Source: Schoenoplectus triqueter (lineage: Eukaryota > Streptophyta > Magnoliopsida > Poales > Cyperaceae). From it: a stretch of DNA of 38,103 bases. The position numbers and the translations under genes are program-made. Location: the NCBI GenBank assembly GCA_964058805.1, contig CAXKVV010000071.1:1-38103 (forward strand). Reading direction: 5' to 3'. Shown here piece after piece: positions 1 through 11,034 of the stretch. Position 1 is the first letter of the stretch. Every line of letters starts with the position of its first letter. Under the pieces are notes generated by a model, which worked only from the letters and a program-made list of their open reading frames with translations, was not told where the DNA came from and did no database searches.

Positions 1-129
1 GAAGACGAGAATGGCTGCCGCCTCTCCGTACAGCCAAAAGCAACTGTTATCCTTGTCTCTGTTATGAAGGGCGGCATTCTCAGTGATTTCGATAGTTATT
101 TTGTTATTCTAGACATTTACATACATTAA
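1..129. other. GC-richer left edge, possible exon edge
   Basis: The first 90 bases are distinctly less AT-rich than the next kilobase. A plus-strand frame is open from the window edge to a TAA at 127-129. On the minus strand a GATAACAG could be a splice acceptor. No family recognised; the strand is undecided. Confidence 0.25.
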
Positions 130-520
130 TTAAATTTGATTCAGATATATTGTATACTTCTGATACGTTTTTTTCTTTTATGTTGTTTTTTTCCTAAAAA
201 TTTTAGTTATATTAAAGCGATATGGCTCAAACGATACATATTGTTGGATGCTTGAATTACGTATGCATTGATTAAATAAATTGGACAATTTAGTTGGCTT
301 GTCTAGCTGCCTTTCGAGATTTTATTTCTTTTTTCTTTCTTTTTTGTTCTCCAAACCAACAAGACATTGACATCCACTAAGCCGACCATGACCAGTATTT
401 CTCATTCTACTGTGTGCACATGAATCTTTAGTGAACAATCAGCAGCCTCTTATCAATGGTACCATGCGGGAAGATGCTGGGAAACACAGACAAGATAAAA
501 TCAACAAAAAAATTATTTTG
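130..520. other. AT-rich spacer
   Basis: T-rich stretches (170-215, 325-350) and no coding trace. Nothing recognised. Confidence 0.5.
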
Positions 521-621
521 ATTAATATTTTAGATATAATTATTTATGACTCATGGTTAAATTAATTTTTTTATTAATATTTTAGATATAATTATTTATG
601 ACTCATGGTTAAATTAATTTT
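521..621. repeat. 52-bp tandem duplication
   Basis: ATTAATATTTTAGATATAAT starts at 521 and again at 573. The two copies agree over about 49 bp, to TTAAATTAATTTT, with only a T-run difference. The second copy ends at the edge of the MITE at 622. Confidence 0.9.
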
Positions 622-1068
622 CAGACGCTACGCGTAGTTAATGATTAAATTTATTACGAACTCTAAAATATAGCTAAATTATTTCTAAGTCTTAATTTAT
701 GGATCTCAATAAATTTTTTACATCAAAATATGATAGGATATAAAAAAATTATATGTTTTGAATTTTCTAAGTATTAATTTTTAGATTTTTGAAAAGACCT
801 AGAAAACATATATTATTATTATTATTATTTATTATTTATTATTATTATTATTATTTTATTATTATTTTATTATTATTATTATTATTATTGAGTAATCTTA
901 AAAAATTAAAAATAAATACTTCAAAATTTTCAAACATAATTCTTTTGTATCCTATAAGATTTTGATATGAATAATTTATTGAGACTCATAAATTAAAATT
1001 TAGAGATTATTGCTATATTTTATAGTCTGTAGTAATTTTAATCATTAACTATGTGTAGCACCATAGAC
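622..1068. mobile_element. Long-arm inverted-repeat MITE with internal ATT microsatellite
   Basis: CGCTACGCGTAGTTAATGAT on the left matches the inverse of ATCATTAACTATGTGTAGCA on the right, and the match runs through TCTCAATAAATT and AGGATA blocks for about 180 bp per arm. An (ATT)n tract of about 80 bp (about 813-890) sits at the centre. Target duplication not resolved; class undetermined. Confidence 0.75.
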
Positions 1069-2248
1069 TAATTCATATAATTATATAAAAAATACAAATA
1101 ATGTAGATCCATTTTTATAATTAATTGAAAGGATCTCGGCTGCTACCCAAATATTAAGAATAGTTATAACAGCTGAAACGTTCTTCAGTTGCTAATTTCT
1201 GAGGATGTGTTTGAGATTGCACTAAAGTACATTTGTCCCAATTAATTATTATCAGCCTATATAGGGTCGACCAAGAAATGTATTTATGTTTTCGTCAAGT
1301 ACTCACATCCTCTGGTACTTATCGTGGATAAAGTGTTCAAATAAAATGATCCGTGTATTTAAAGATGAATATTGATTTCAGACAACTCATGACACAAATT
1401 TAAAAACCGTCACGATTTCAGATAATTATTTTACTATAAAGTATTATGGAGAATACTCACTCTAAATAATAATATCCAATTTCTATACAATAATATTGCA
1501 TGTTCCAAAGTAAATGGCAGTCCCATAATCCATCTCGAAGTCGTGACCACGGAAAAAAGCTAATTATAGCATCCCTAGAATTGTATATTCCGATCGAGAA
1601 GCCTCACACGTGAACGGCGAAAGCATTATTAGTTCAATGCATTTTGCATTATCGATCACGAGCTATTTCTAAACTCAATTCCTCCCATTTTATTTTTGTC
1701 TATTTTTAATATTTAAGCACGTATTAATTTAAATTATTTATATATTATAAATTAATCTATCACAATTTTTTTCATTTATTCAATTTTATATCGATCACGG
1801 GCCGTTATGTAATAGAAATATATTACTTTTTTCACAATGAACTGTTTATACTTGAAAAGAAAATATGGGTGTTATATTTATGGAATGAGCCATTTCAGAG
1901 ACATCTTGTGAAAATAGTTACAGGTGTGGTGTCGGTCCAAAATGTCATAAAATATTCTTTTACTCGTGACCTTAGGCCTAAGGCCCAGAAGTTATTTGTT
2001 TCTAGCCCACTATCAGCTCCAACCGTACAAGGGAAGTTTGTTTCGAGGCAAAACATCGACTCCTATTAGCATCCTCAGTGCAAAAACTAAGCGCTTGCGG
2101 TATGATCTCATAAACCAGTTGCCTTCCAAGTGTGGTGTTGGGTTTGAATCGGCATTTAACTTTTAAATTCGAAAAATGGACGTAAAGTACGGGAGATTTT
2201 ATGCTTCATGAAGTATCATAATCTCACTATATATAAAGAGAGAGAATA
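1069..2248. other. Intergenic spacer
   Basis: Holds a CACACGTGAAC G-box-like word near 1606 and a less AT-rich block at 1965-2150 with two overlapping 66-codon frames of no recognised family. Nothing else seen. Confidence 0.4.
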
Positions 2249-2651
2249 ATGATACAGTGAGCTTAAGCTCACAAATGCATTCCGTGAGCTTAACTCCAAA
2301 AGTACATCAAATCATATTCAAATTTTAATTTATCATCCTCATTAAATTTTTTATTTGAAAATCTTATGGGATGTAAAGATTTGGAGTGTTTTGAGTTTTT
2401 TAAGTCACCGTTTTTAATTTTTTAAAATGATGTTCAAGTATTGAATATATTATTATTTTTTTTAGAATTGATTTTCAAAAATTAAAAACCATGACTTAAA
2501 AAACTCAAAACACTCCAAATATTTACATCCCACAAGATTTTCATATAAAGAATTTAATGAGCATGATAAATTAAAATTTGAATATGATTTGATATGTTTT
2601 TTGAGTTAAGTTCACAGAAGGTCTTCGTGAACTTAAACTCACGGTATTCAT
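2249..2651. mobile_element. Inverted-repeat MITE, ~170-bp arms
   Basis: Left ATGATACAGTGAG..., right inverse ATGAATACCGTGAG.... Blocks TCAAATCATATTCAAATTTT, TTATCATCCTCATTAAA and GGAGTGTTTTGAGTTTTTTA are found in both arms. The arms meet around an AT-rich loop at 2430-2470. No target duplication was recognised. Confidence 0.85.
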
Positions 2652-3647
2652 ATGTAATTCATATCTTAACGGCTAAAGTACGTAAAGATTATAATATAAA
2701 TCTTTAGATTTAGAATATATTATTTTATGTGTTGGGCAAAACACACGCGCGCACACATGGCCCCATGTTCTGAAATGGCCTAATTTAGTGCATGAAGCCT
2801 CGCTAACGACCTTTATTGAAAATCTATATATCCGACCGTAGCCTACTTTCAAAGGAACCTTTTTTGGGCTAAAACTTGTAAAATTTGAAATCGCTGCGTC
2901 CGTTCTTAAATGAAATCATTTATTGGGCTTTCAACTTCTGTAATTTTAGCACTGATTGGAAAGAAACAAAATTGTACCTTTATTAAGGTCCAAGGACGAG
3001 AAGTTAAACATTTTTATTCTGACAATTATTGATTTCCAGTCCAACTACAAGTTTAAGACAGAACGGACCAAATTTAATGGTTGGATTCACACATCACGAA
3101 ATTAAAATTGTCCACTTGATAAAATGAATATTTGATTCAATTAAAGCATTTTTGTTTTGAAAGACCAACTATTAAATCATATTTATGAATTAAATATGAA
3201 TTTAATTCATAGTTCATTCATTGGAAGTATGTAATATGAAATCTACAAACCATTTTGCTCATACAAATTTTTATACTAACCAAAATAGCAGCTACTCAGA
3301 ATAGCACATGATATTCAAACACAAAATTACTATTCAAAATAGTTAAAATTAGCTACTATTCTGCTAACCCAATAAAAGCTTAGTTTAGCATTATTCTTGT
3401 TTACTAATTCAACGAAAATTCTACTAATCCATCCAAATAATATTTTACTAATCCAAAATATTAACTATTATCTCAATTTTTATATTTTTTAAAATATCAC
3501 TAACCTCAATTCTCACATTTCACAAAATATCACTAACCTTATACTATTCTCAATCAATAACTAAAAAAAAAATATTATTCTTACACTGATTCTTCCATCA
3601 TCCAAACATACCTTTAAAAAAGCTGGAGCCTAAAAAAACCGTCTTTG
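2652..3647. other. Spacer, possible PIF-like end at the right
   Basis: No coding trace. The stretch 3260-3625 repeats CTACTAATCCA/CACTAACCTCAATT words and ends ATCATCCAAACATACCTTTAA, whose inverse (AAAGGTATGTTTGGATGATG) resembles plant Harbinger termini. A partner end was not found. Confidence 0.35.
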
Positions 3648-4142
3648 TAGGGCTGATAAAAAACCTTGTGGCTCGTGACTCGTTCGAGATCGACTCGCTA
3701 TTGACTCGCTCATTAATGGATCAAGCTGTTAACAAGCTGGTTTGTTAAGCTCGTTAAGTTAATGAGCCGAATTTAAGCTTAGACCGACTCGGCTTGTTAG
3801 ACTCGTTAAAATATTATTATCTATTATTTATATATTTTTATTATGAACTTTTAATATAGTAAATAGTTTATAATATAATATGTATTTAAATTATTATATT
3901 AAATTATGTGAAATATTTTATCTTTAGTATTATTAATAATCTATATATAAATTTTAATATAAAATATCATAAAAAAATATTATTAACTATTAAATTAGTC
4001 TTAATAAAACTTAATAAAACAATTCAATTAATTAATTAACTTAGTGAGCTTATTTTAAATTAATTTTTTTAATTTAAAAATAATTAAGAAACTAACTCAG
4101 TTCGACTTATTAAGCTAATGAGCAAACTCGTTTACAGTCGTA
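3648..4142. mobile_element. Probable hAT remnant with ACTCG/CTCGTTAA words
   Basis: Left TAGGGCTGATAA and right inverse TACGACTGTAAA match at about 8 of 12. Subterminal words GACTCG, AAGCTCGTTAAGTTAATGAG and ACTCGTTT are repeated in both orientations around an AT-rich core. No clear 8-bp duplication, so this copy is old or its ends are eroded. Confidence 0.55.
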
Positions 4143-5154
4143 GCCTACATGAGAATCCTTGTATGCTTTGAGTGCTTTGGACGGTAGCCCACGTCAATGC
4201 CCCTTATTTACCACTAGCTATATACTCGCGCGTTGTAGCAGAATTTTTTATTTAAACATTAAAATATTATAAGATAAAAAAATCACATTTATCTAATATT
4301 AAATTATAAATTCACCAAATTATAGAGAAAACATACAATAAAGACTATATTTAATCTTGATGAGATTTTTACACAATATGAGTTAATGATTCATGATTTT
4401 TATGGCAAGAAAAGTAAATTATTCTAACATATATTATCACCATTAATTTCTTACCAAATATGCACAAGGTTGCTAAATAAAAAAATAAAAATTATGGAAA
4501 TAATAGTATATAAGGGAAAGAAATGGAGAGAAAGAGGGGATCAATGGACGCGATCACATACGTTCGATCAACCAACAATAAATATTATCCGTCTAATTGA
4601 GAGATAAAATGGATATAATAAAAATTTATCATGACAAAAAATGGACCCTCAAATTCTTAGATGCTTTATATAATAGTATAGATATAGATATCACCACAGT
4701 AGCATGGCGGCATGGTGGGATCCTCTCGAACACATCAATCTTATGTCAGGGTACCAAATGCATCGAGAAAAATTTGTGATTCAAATAAAATATGAATGTA
4801 GTTCAAAAATAATTAGTCGTGTATAATTAAAAATATATATCTCAAATTAATATTAATTCTGTAAAAAAATAGGTACTTAATGGCCACATTAAATCTTACT
4901 GTATTTCAAAATAATTTAACTCTATTTTAAAAAATATTTAACTAATTTAAGTTGGAACTTGAGAAAAGAAGAAACTACAACACCTAGCTAACAAGCTAAT
5001 GGCCTAAGTCTATCACACTTTTTATAAAAATAAATAAATCAAAGGGATCCTTGAGACATTAGAAAACAAGATCAGCTATTTCCAAGATTAAATTGCAAAG
5101 TGCACTCTCTCCATATATGAATGCGTTGGTGTTCAAATGAGTTTGAATCTGCTG
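4143..5154. other. Intergenic spacer
   Basis: AT-rich. The 60-codon frame at 4597-4779 shows no domain. Nothing else recognised. Confidence 0.4.
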
Positions 5155-5170
5155 TTTTTTTTTTTTTTTT

Positions 5171-5322
5171 GGATAACAGGATTTTGTTATTTCGATTAGA
5201 ACCATTAGATTAAAAATTGACAAATCAGACGCATCTCGAAGAGATAGAGCGGAGATAAATTAATTAATTTGAATTCTTAATTTTCAATCTGACAGTTCTG
5301 ATCGAAATAACAACTGTTATCC
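5171..5322. mobile_element. Small inverted-repeat element (about 150 bp)
   Basis: GGATAACAGGATTTTGTTAT at the left pairs with the inverse of the right end, GGATAACAGTTGTTATTTCG. Further paired words are TTTCGAT, AGAACC/AGAACT and AGATT. A 16-T run (5155-5170) directly abuts the left side. Family unknown. Confidence 0.7.
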
Positions 5323-5939
5323 AGAAAGGAATAAAACATCCATTTATTCAGCAGAATACTTTTACCCAATTAAACACGAATTATTTGTGAAACTTATTAT
5401 TATGCCTTTATGCCCTCCATTTATACCAGCAGATTCTCCACATGATTCGAGTTTCTTTTATTAATCCCATCTTTCATTTCTCGATTGAAAGTGGAGGAGG
5501 TTCAAAACCCTTTAAATCAAAATTTTGATTTAAAAGCTTCTCAAACTGTAAATTTTGCATCGAAATTTATAATAATTATTGAAAATATAAATTTTGAATC
5601 TTAAAGCTTATTAAAAATAGAATCTCGTTGAAAAATCAATACGAAAAATTTAAAACTATTTTTTTAATTCAAAGAACTTTAAATCTCCCCACTTCCCTTC
5701 TCGATCAGGTTTCTTCTCTCCGAAATCAAACCTAAATTAGTTCAGAACAGATCTCACTTCTCAGCCTTTCTCCTTCTAGCCTTTAAATTGTCATCCTTTC
5801 AAAGGCTCTATTCGGCCTACGTAGCATCCTGGTCACTTCTGATTCTGCTACGTGACTCATTATTACCTCCTCTTTCTTACATCTCCACACAATTTTTTTT
5901 CCCAATTACTACCATAAAAAATATTTACCAATTACCTCA
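5323..5939. other. Intergenic spacer
   Basis: Contains a 27-bp near-perfect palindrome (5510-5536, centred on CAAAATTTTG). The open frame at 5788-6036 runs into hAT copy 1 and is not a gene. Confidence 0.45.
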
Positions 5940-5947
5940 TGCTTCAG

Positions 5948-6620
5948 CAGGGCTGCCAATGGATCGGATTCCGGAGGATTCAAATGTGAATTCATTAAAA
6001 AATTATAAGATCCATATGCGGATCTGTATCCAATGAAATTTTGAGAATTCAAATGTGAATTCACATTTGCTATTATAATGGATTTCGGATCGGATTCAGA
6101 TAATATTTTGGATCTTATATTATAATAATATTAAAAATAACATAATTAACATATGACAAGAGAAAAATTATCATGTTATCTTAAAAATATTTCAAACGTA
6201 ACAACAATCATAATCCATATTTATTATTATAGCAATTTTAAAATTATTTGTTCAAATCATAAACGTAGCAACAATCATAATTATTTGTTACAACTTTCTA
6301 AACATACAATAAGCATCAAATAACATAATAAAATATACATAATTAATACAATAACTATAATTCAATTTTATGAATTAACACAAAGTGAAACATAATTAAT
6401 TTAAACTAAATTGTACATGTCTATTTTATTAATTGATATATGATATAATTTTATTTATTTATCGAATTCATAGCGGATTCGAATTCGAATATTATAAGTT
6501 CCAAATGCAGATTCATTATATTAGATGAATTATTTTCTAGAATTCATATGCGGATCCAATAAATTAACGAATATATTTTAAGAATTCATATGCAAATCCA
6601 TTTATAAAGATTCGGGCCTA
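5948..6620. mobile_element. Non-autonomous hAT element, copy 1 (right end deleted)
   Basis: Starts CAGGGCTGCCAATGGATC. It is homologous along its length to 26262-26965: shared AGATCCATATGYGGATC, TTAAAAATAACATAATTAA, TATGACAAGAGAAAAA and ACAACAATCATAA. Flanks TGCTTCAG (5940-5947) and TACTTCAG (6621-6628) match at 7 of 8. At the right end, about 35 bp present in copy 2, including the ATTGACAGCCC terminus, is missing, leaving only GGCCTA. This copy is likely no longer mobilisable. Confidence 0.85.
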
Positions 6621-6650
6621 TACTTCAGTACTTTAGTTCCCCGTGCATAC

Positions 6651-6890
6651 TATAAATACACCATTTGTACGGGCCTGTACAAAAAACTGGAAAAGGTATC
6701 TTGCAGTTTGTCTCAAGCAATACACACGGTCGCATCAAATACTTTGCACTGCTACCGCTGGCCTTGCAAAAATTTCGATGTGTTTTTAATTTCTTCATCC
6801 CAGAGCTTTGAGGCTCGTGATGCACAAAGTGTCAAAGAGCACGTCCGACACTCTCTCTTTTCATGTACAAACTTAACTGTAGTATGTTGA
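6651..6890 (+). promoter_or_regulatory. TATAAATA box with a 60-codon open frame downstream
   Basis: TATAAATA at 6651-6658 is followed by a near-palindrome TTTGTACGGGCCTGTACAAA (6664-6683) and an ATG at 6708 opening a 60-codon frame with no recognised domain. Spacing is right for a small transcript, but the frame may be chance. It lies 30 bp beyond hAT copy 1. Confidence 0.25.
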
Positions 6891-7244
6891 TTTGTAAAGA
6901 TTTCATCTTCATTTTTTTTTAAATGTTATTCTAGAGTACACCAGTACATACATATCAACTTTATGATAATCTAATGTTTATGAAATATTTTTAAAAAATA
7001 TTATTTAAATATAAATTTTAAAATCATTGATGTATTTTTAATGATTTAGATTGAATGAGTATTTTTTTAGTAAATTTAAAAGAGATTTTAACTTTCATCA
7101 TATAAAATTTAAAACTTTAATGATGAAATTTAAATGATATTGTGATGATCGATTAATCTTAAAATGATTTCAAATTTGTTACGCGTTATATCTAAAGTAT
7201 TCAAGCCACATCGATTTTGAATTTTTTAATTAAAAAATATATTG
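6891..7244. other. AT-rich spacer
   Basis: No feature recognised. Confidence 0.4.
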
Positions 7245-7622
7245 TGTGCTAATGTGTTTTATAAAGCACAAAATACTTCATGCTTATATCTCATGTTTCA
7301 AAGTTTAAATGGACGATCCAAACCATTAAATATGATCTTCATATTAAAATCTCTTTGGTGATCAAATTTTATATTTTTTGAAATATTTTTGCTATTTATT
7401 TAAATGGGTATAAAATCATTGATATTGAATGGTTCAGAAGACATCATATCAATGAATTTTGTAGCCCTTCAAAAAACTAGTAAAAAAAATCCAAAAAATC
7501 ACCAAGGAGATTTTGATATGAATATCATATTTAACGGTTTAGATCATCCATTTGAATTTTAAAATATAAAATATAAACGTGAAGTACGAAATATTTTGTG
7601 CTTTATAAAACACATTAACACA
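7245..7622. mobile_element. Inverted-repeat MITE, ~150-bp arms
   Basis: Left TGTGCTAATGTGTTTTATAA and right inverse TGTGTTAATGTGTTTTATAA, followed in both arms by AGCACAAAATA, AAATGGAYGATC and ATTAAATATGAT. Flanking duplication not resolved. Confidence 0.8.
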
Positions 7623-9905
7623 TCTCATATATATATCAAGTTTGTACCTGTCATTTCTTATTCGGCTCTTATCCGCCCCTAGAGTTTGAGAACTTAATAA
7701 AAATTGGACTCATTTTTTTAAAAATTAAATCATTTAAATTCTTTTATCAAATTCCATCTTTACTCTGCTCTTTCATAGATCCGCTAGAATCAAAAGTTGA
7801 TCCCGACCTTAATGATAATGTCTTCACGTTGTCAATGAAATCGAGCTAATTTCGTGTGTGATCCCTATACTGGCTGAATCGGGAAGCGAAGCCACGTAGT
7901 GTCATTTGATGGGATTACTAGCTTAATAGGCTCAGTTGAAATCTGCATGTAAGTGATAACTGTAGCACCGCCTACCTTTTCAAGTGTATAATTAGCTCAT
8001 CCTTGATTCAAAGGTGCAATTAATGACTCCTAATTAGTGGGCTTAATTGTCAATTATTTTTGTTGATTAATTGTGCACAGTGAGGAGGTACGTGTAAACG
8101 AAGCTTTCATGTTTAAGTCTCGGACAGGAATTATTAGAGTGTATTTGCATGAAAAGGTGGGTTAACTAGAATAGTCACTAATTTAAAATTTGAAGTAATA
8201 GTTAAACTATTTTTTTATTGGATTATTAATGTTAGATATTTTTATATGGCTATGATCCTCCAGTGAACCTCTAATCATTAATTATGTTATCTTGATCCAT
8301 ATTGTCGATCTTCCAGAGAGACAACCCCGTTGATCACCGGACTCCTTTAGTCTTCCAGCGATCTTTCTCTAACCCGATGGAGCGATTGAGAGGATCGGCA
8401 CAGACAGTTTCTTCTCTTCTGAAACTCTATTTAGAGAGAGATGGATCTCTATTGGGAAATGAAAGAGTGACAGAAAATGGAGAAATGAGAATCATTTTGA
8501 AAACCAACAGTATCCCTATATATAATTGACCCTTATATAACTGAGAGCAGTTATATCTTAGCGGGTCCATATCGAATTCAAAACTCTCTTAATGAGTTTG
8601 CCGCTTAATAAAAAAACTGTCTATAATTATGTTTTCTAAGAACCAATAGCATGATTGTATTATTATCAGACTTTATATAATTCAGATCATCACTGAATCA
8701 TAAAGTCATTAATACGCATTCTACATAATAAAGGGCCTATTTTTCATGACATATAATAAATCCGATACAGAATTTGATCACTTCATTATGGATATAATTT
8801 GACAGTCCATTATATAATATATATTTATTACATATAAGCCCATACATATTATAATTAATAATAATTAACTCCAATAATTAAAATAATCACTAATTCAATA
8901 TTTTTAAAAAATATTTTCTCATTAAAACATAAAATAATAATGAAAATAATAATGAAAATAATAATTAATTTAAAAAGTTGTTATTCTTCATCCATCAAAA
9001 AAACTGATTTCTAGTATTTTTTTTATCTTTATTTTTGTGAGCAAAACCCCCAATATAGTTTCCCGGTGCTTTTTCTCCCTTGTGGCTTCTCATACCTCAT
9101 GATTATGGTTCACATTGCAAGCTGCTTGCCGGACAGGAGTAAACGGAACGGCTTGGCCGGGTTTTTCAAATCTCATAAATAATTAATTTGAGTTCTTATA
9201 GTAGGATTATGCTAATTCTCATCTATTACTCAGTAATCAATAATATCATTTAATTCGGGTCTCATTTTAACGGTTATATTTTATGGATTATTGTTTTTTA
9301 TGAAATTTATTTTACAAAAAATGGATGTAAAATTAAAGTATGATGAGAAACAACAACAACAACAAAGTCTTTAATCCCAAATAAAGCATGATAAAAACAT
9401 AACAAAAAAATCAAATGCACTGACTAATGTACATTTCAGTAAAAAATTAAATTTTAAAATTTAGTAAAACGTTATGTTATTTATTTAATGATATTACTAT
9501 AAAAGTTAATGCAAAATAAAATAATAATATAATATACAACAGTCAGGTAGGATTTTACTCAATATTTTTTTTATAAAATTCATAATCAAACTATAATTAT
9601 TGGGTTATTTAAAATCTAATCCATATCCAACCAATTAATAATAAATCCATATCTTTAAATAATTTCCTCTTTTGATTATATGTATCAAAAGGAAGGATTT
9701 TTTTTTTAATCAAACGAGCGGCTGTATATTATCATGACCAGAAGGGCATACACTGCTCCAGATTTGCGTTGTAGATTTGTAGGGAGGCATTTTTTTCTTG
9801 AATTGATTGTCACAAATCTCGGAGCAAATAGAATGGACCGTCTTAGAACTCGGCACGAGTCATGATCCCCGCCATGTCCCAATGTACCTTTGTCGAGGTC
9901 CTTGA
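7623..9905. other. Spacer with an unclassified GC-richer block
   Basis: The block 8300-8520 is GC-richer and contains a 75-codon plus-strand frame (8302-8529) without recognised domain; the following 8530-8800 looks like an old repeat but has no identifiable ends. An (AAC)5 run lies near 9350-9364. Stretch 9600-9650 has hAT-like AATCCATATCCAACCAA words. Nothing else supported. Confidence 0.35.
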
Positions 9906-9913
9906 CCTTGACC
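9906..9913. repeat. Left target-site duplication of the hAT element
   Basis: CCTTGACC directly abuts the left end at 9914 and is identical to 14682-14689. The site itself carried a short tandem CCTTGA CCTTGA (9900-9911), so part of the repeat pre-dates the insertion. Confidence 0.9.
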
Positions 9914-10129
9914 TAGTGATTTGCCGGCGGGTACCGCGGATACGGGCCGAGTAGGGCGAGCGGCGGGTAGGGCGGGCACAGATACGGCGGGTAGACGGGT
10001 ACGGCGGGAAAGGGTAGACGGATTTTTTTTCAAAACCATACACTACCCGTCTCATACCCGTGCCCGTCGCGGATACACGAGTATGGATATGGGGGTACTC
10101 GGGCACACGGGGCGGGTCGGCGGGTCAAA

Positions 10130-10276
10130 CGTTATAACGGTTTAGTAAATCGTTGCAACGGTTCAATAAATCGTTGCGACGATTTATGAAACGTTATAAC
10201 GATTTACTGAACCGTTATAACGATTCATGAAACGTTATAATGATTCATGAAACGTTATAACGGTTCAGAAACCGTT
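10130..10276. repeat. Phased palindrome array in the hAT left subterminal region
   Basis: The 10-bp palindrome CGTTATAACG or a close variant (CGTTGCAACG, CGTTGCGACG, CGTTATAATG) starts at 10130, 10151, 10172, 10192, 10213, 10233 and 10253. That is seven copies spaced 20-21 bp apart, joined by linkers such as GTTTAGTAAAT or ATTCATGAAA. No such array is seen at the right end. Subterminal motifs of hAT elements usually bind transposase; that role here is inference. Confidence 0.85.
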
Positions 10277-11034
10277 TTTCCCGGGCGAGTTTTTTTAACA
10301 CAATAGGCACGAGTAGACGGGTACGGGATTTTTTTTTTCTGTTTTTATTTTACAAATATATATTTTATTTTAGAATGTCATAAAATCTGAATAATATCAT
10401 TTCGGCTAAGTACAAATCTAAACGCTCATTTTAAAAGAATAATATATTTTCTAAATGATCATTTTTTTTAATTATTTTAAAACAATAGATTCAATCAAAA
10501 AATAGATAAAAAATTAAAAATGAACATTTAAAAATCAAATAATTTAAAATGAACGTTTAAAATATAAATAAAAAACATCTTAAATCAATTAATTTAAAAA
10601 GTAAAATAAAAATCAAAATTTATCAAATCAATTACTTTAAAAATAATTTTGAATTATTTTCAAAAAATAGATTAAAAAATAAAAGTTACTCTCCTCCTTT
10701 TATTCCGGGTTTGGGACCGGCTATGTAAAATAACATAGGCGGAGTTCTAAGTTTTTTTTGTTAGTAGTTTTCTTTAAAATGAATAATTTTAAAACTAATT
10801 GAAAAGTTTAGAAATTTATAATTTAAAAAATAGCCATAAAAATTAAAGGATGTTAGAGATTAATATTGACACTGCCTTCTACCTATCTAATAGTTCGTAT
10901 TAATGTACCATTGCTCGCTCTCTTCCGCACGATCTGAATCTGAATTATAACCTGACCGCGGTTCGGTACCGCTTTCTTCAGTCTCGACTTCGGATGATTG
11001 TGGTTGATCTCGATATTGATTGCGCTCTTTAGCA
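10277..11034. other. AT-rich spacer inside the hAT element, 3' of the transposase
   Basis: Contains a short GGCACGAGTAGACGGGTACG block (10307-10326), then A/T-rich low-complexity sequence and a GC-richer stretch near 10910-11030 that adjoins the transposase stop. No further coding trace seen. Confidence 0.5.

Noticed and set aside
800..890. CRISPR-like or regular spaced array
   Set aside because: It is a simple ATT microsatellite at the centre of a MITE in eukaryotic DNA.
2100..2165. Possible tRNA because of GGGTTTGAATCGG near 2147
   Set aside because: No matching A box, anticodon arm or acceptor pairing at the right distance.
5788..6361. 82-codon frame at 5788-6036 as a gene, because a similar C-terminus occurs at 26143-26361
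   Set aside because: The shared part is the non-coding start of the two hAT copies, so the similarity reflects the transposon and not a protein.
8302..8529. 75-codon frame as a gene
   Set aside because: No recognised domain and surrounded by repeat-like sequence; kept only as an unclassified block.
9843..10145. Overlapping Arg/Gly/Thr-rich frames on both strands at the left hAT end
   Set aside because: They arise from CGGGTA-type subterminal repeats and cross the element boundary.
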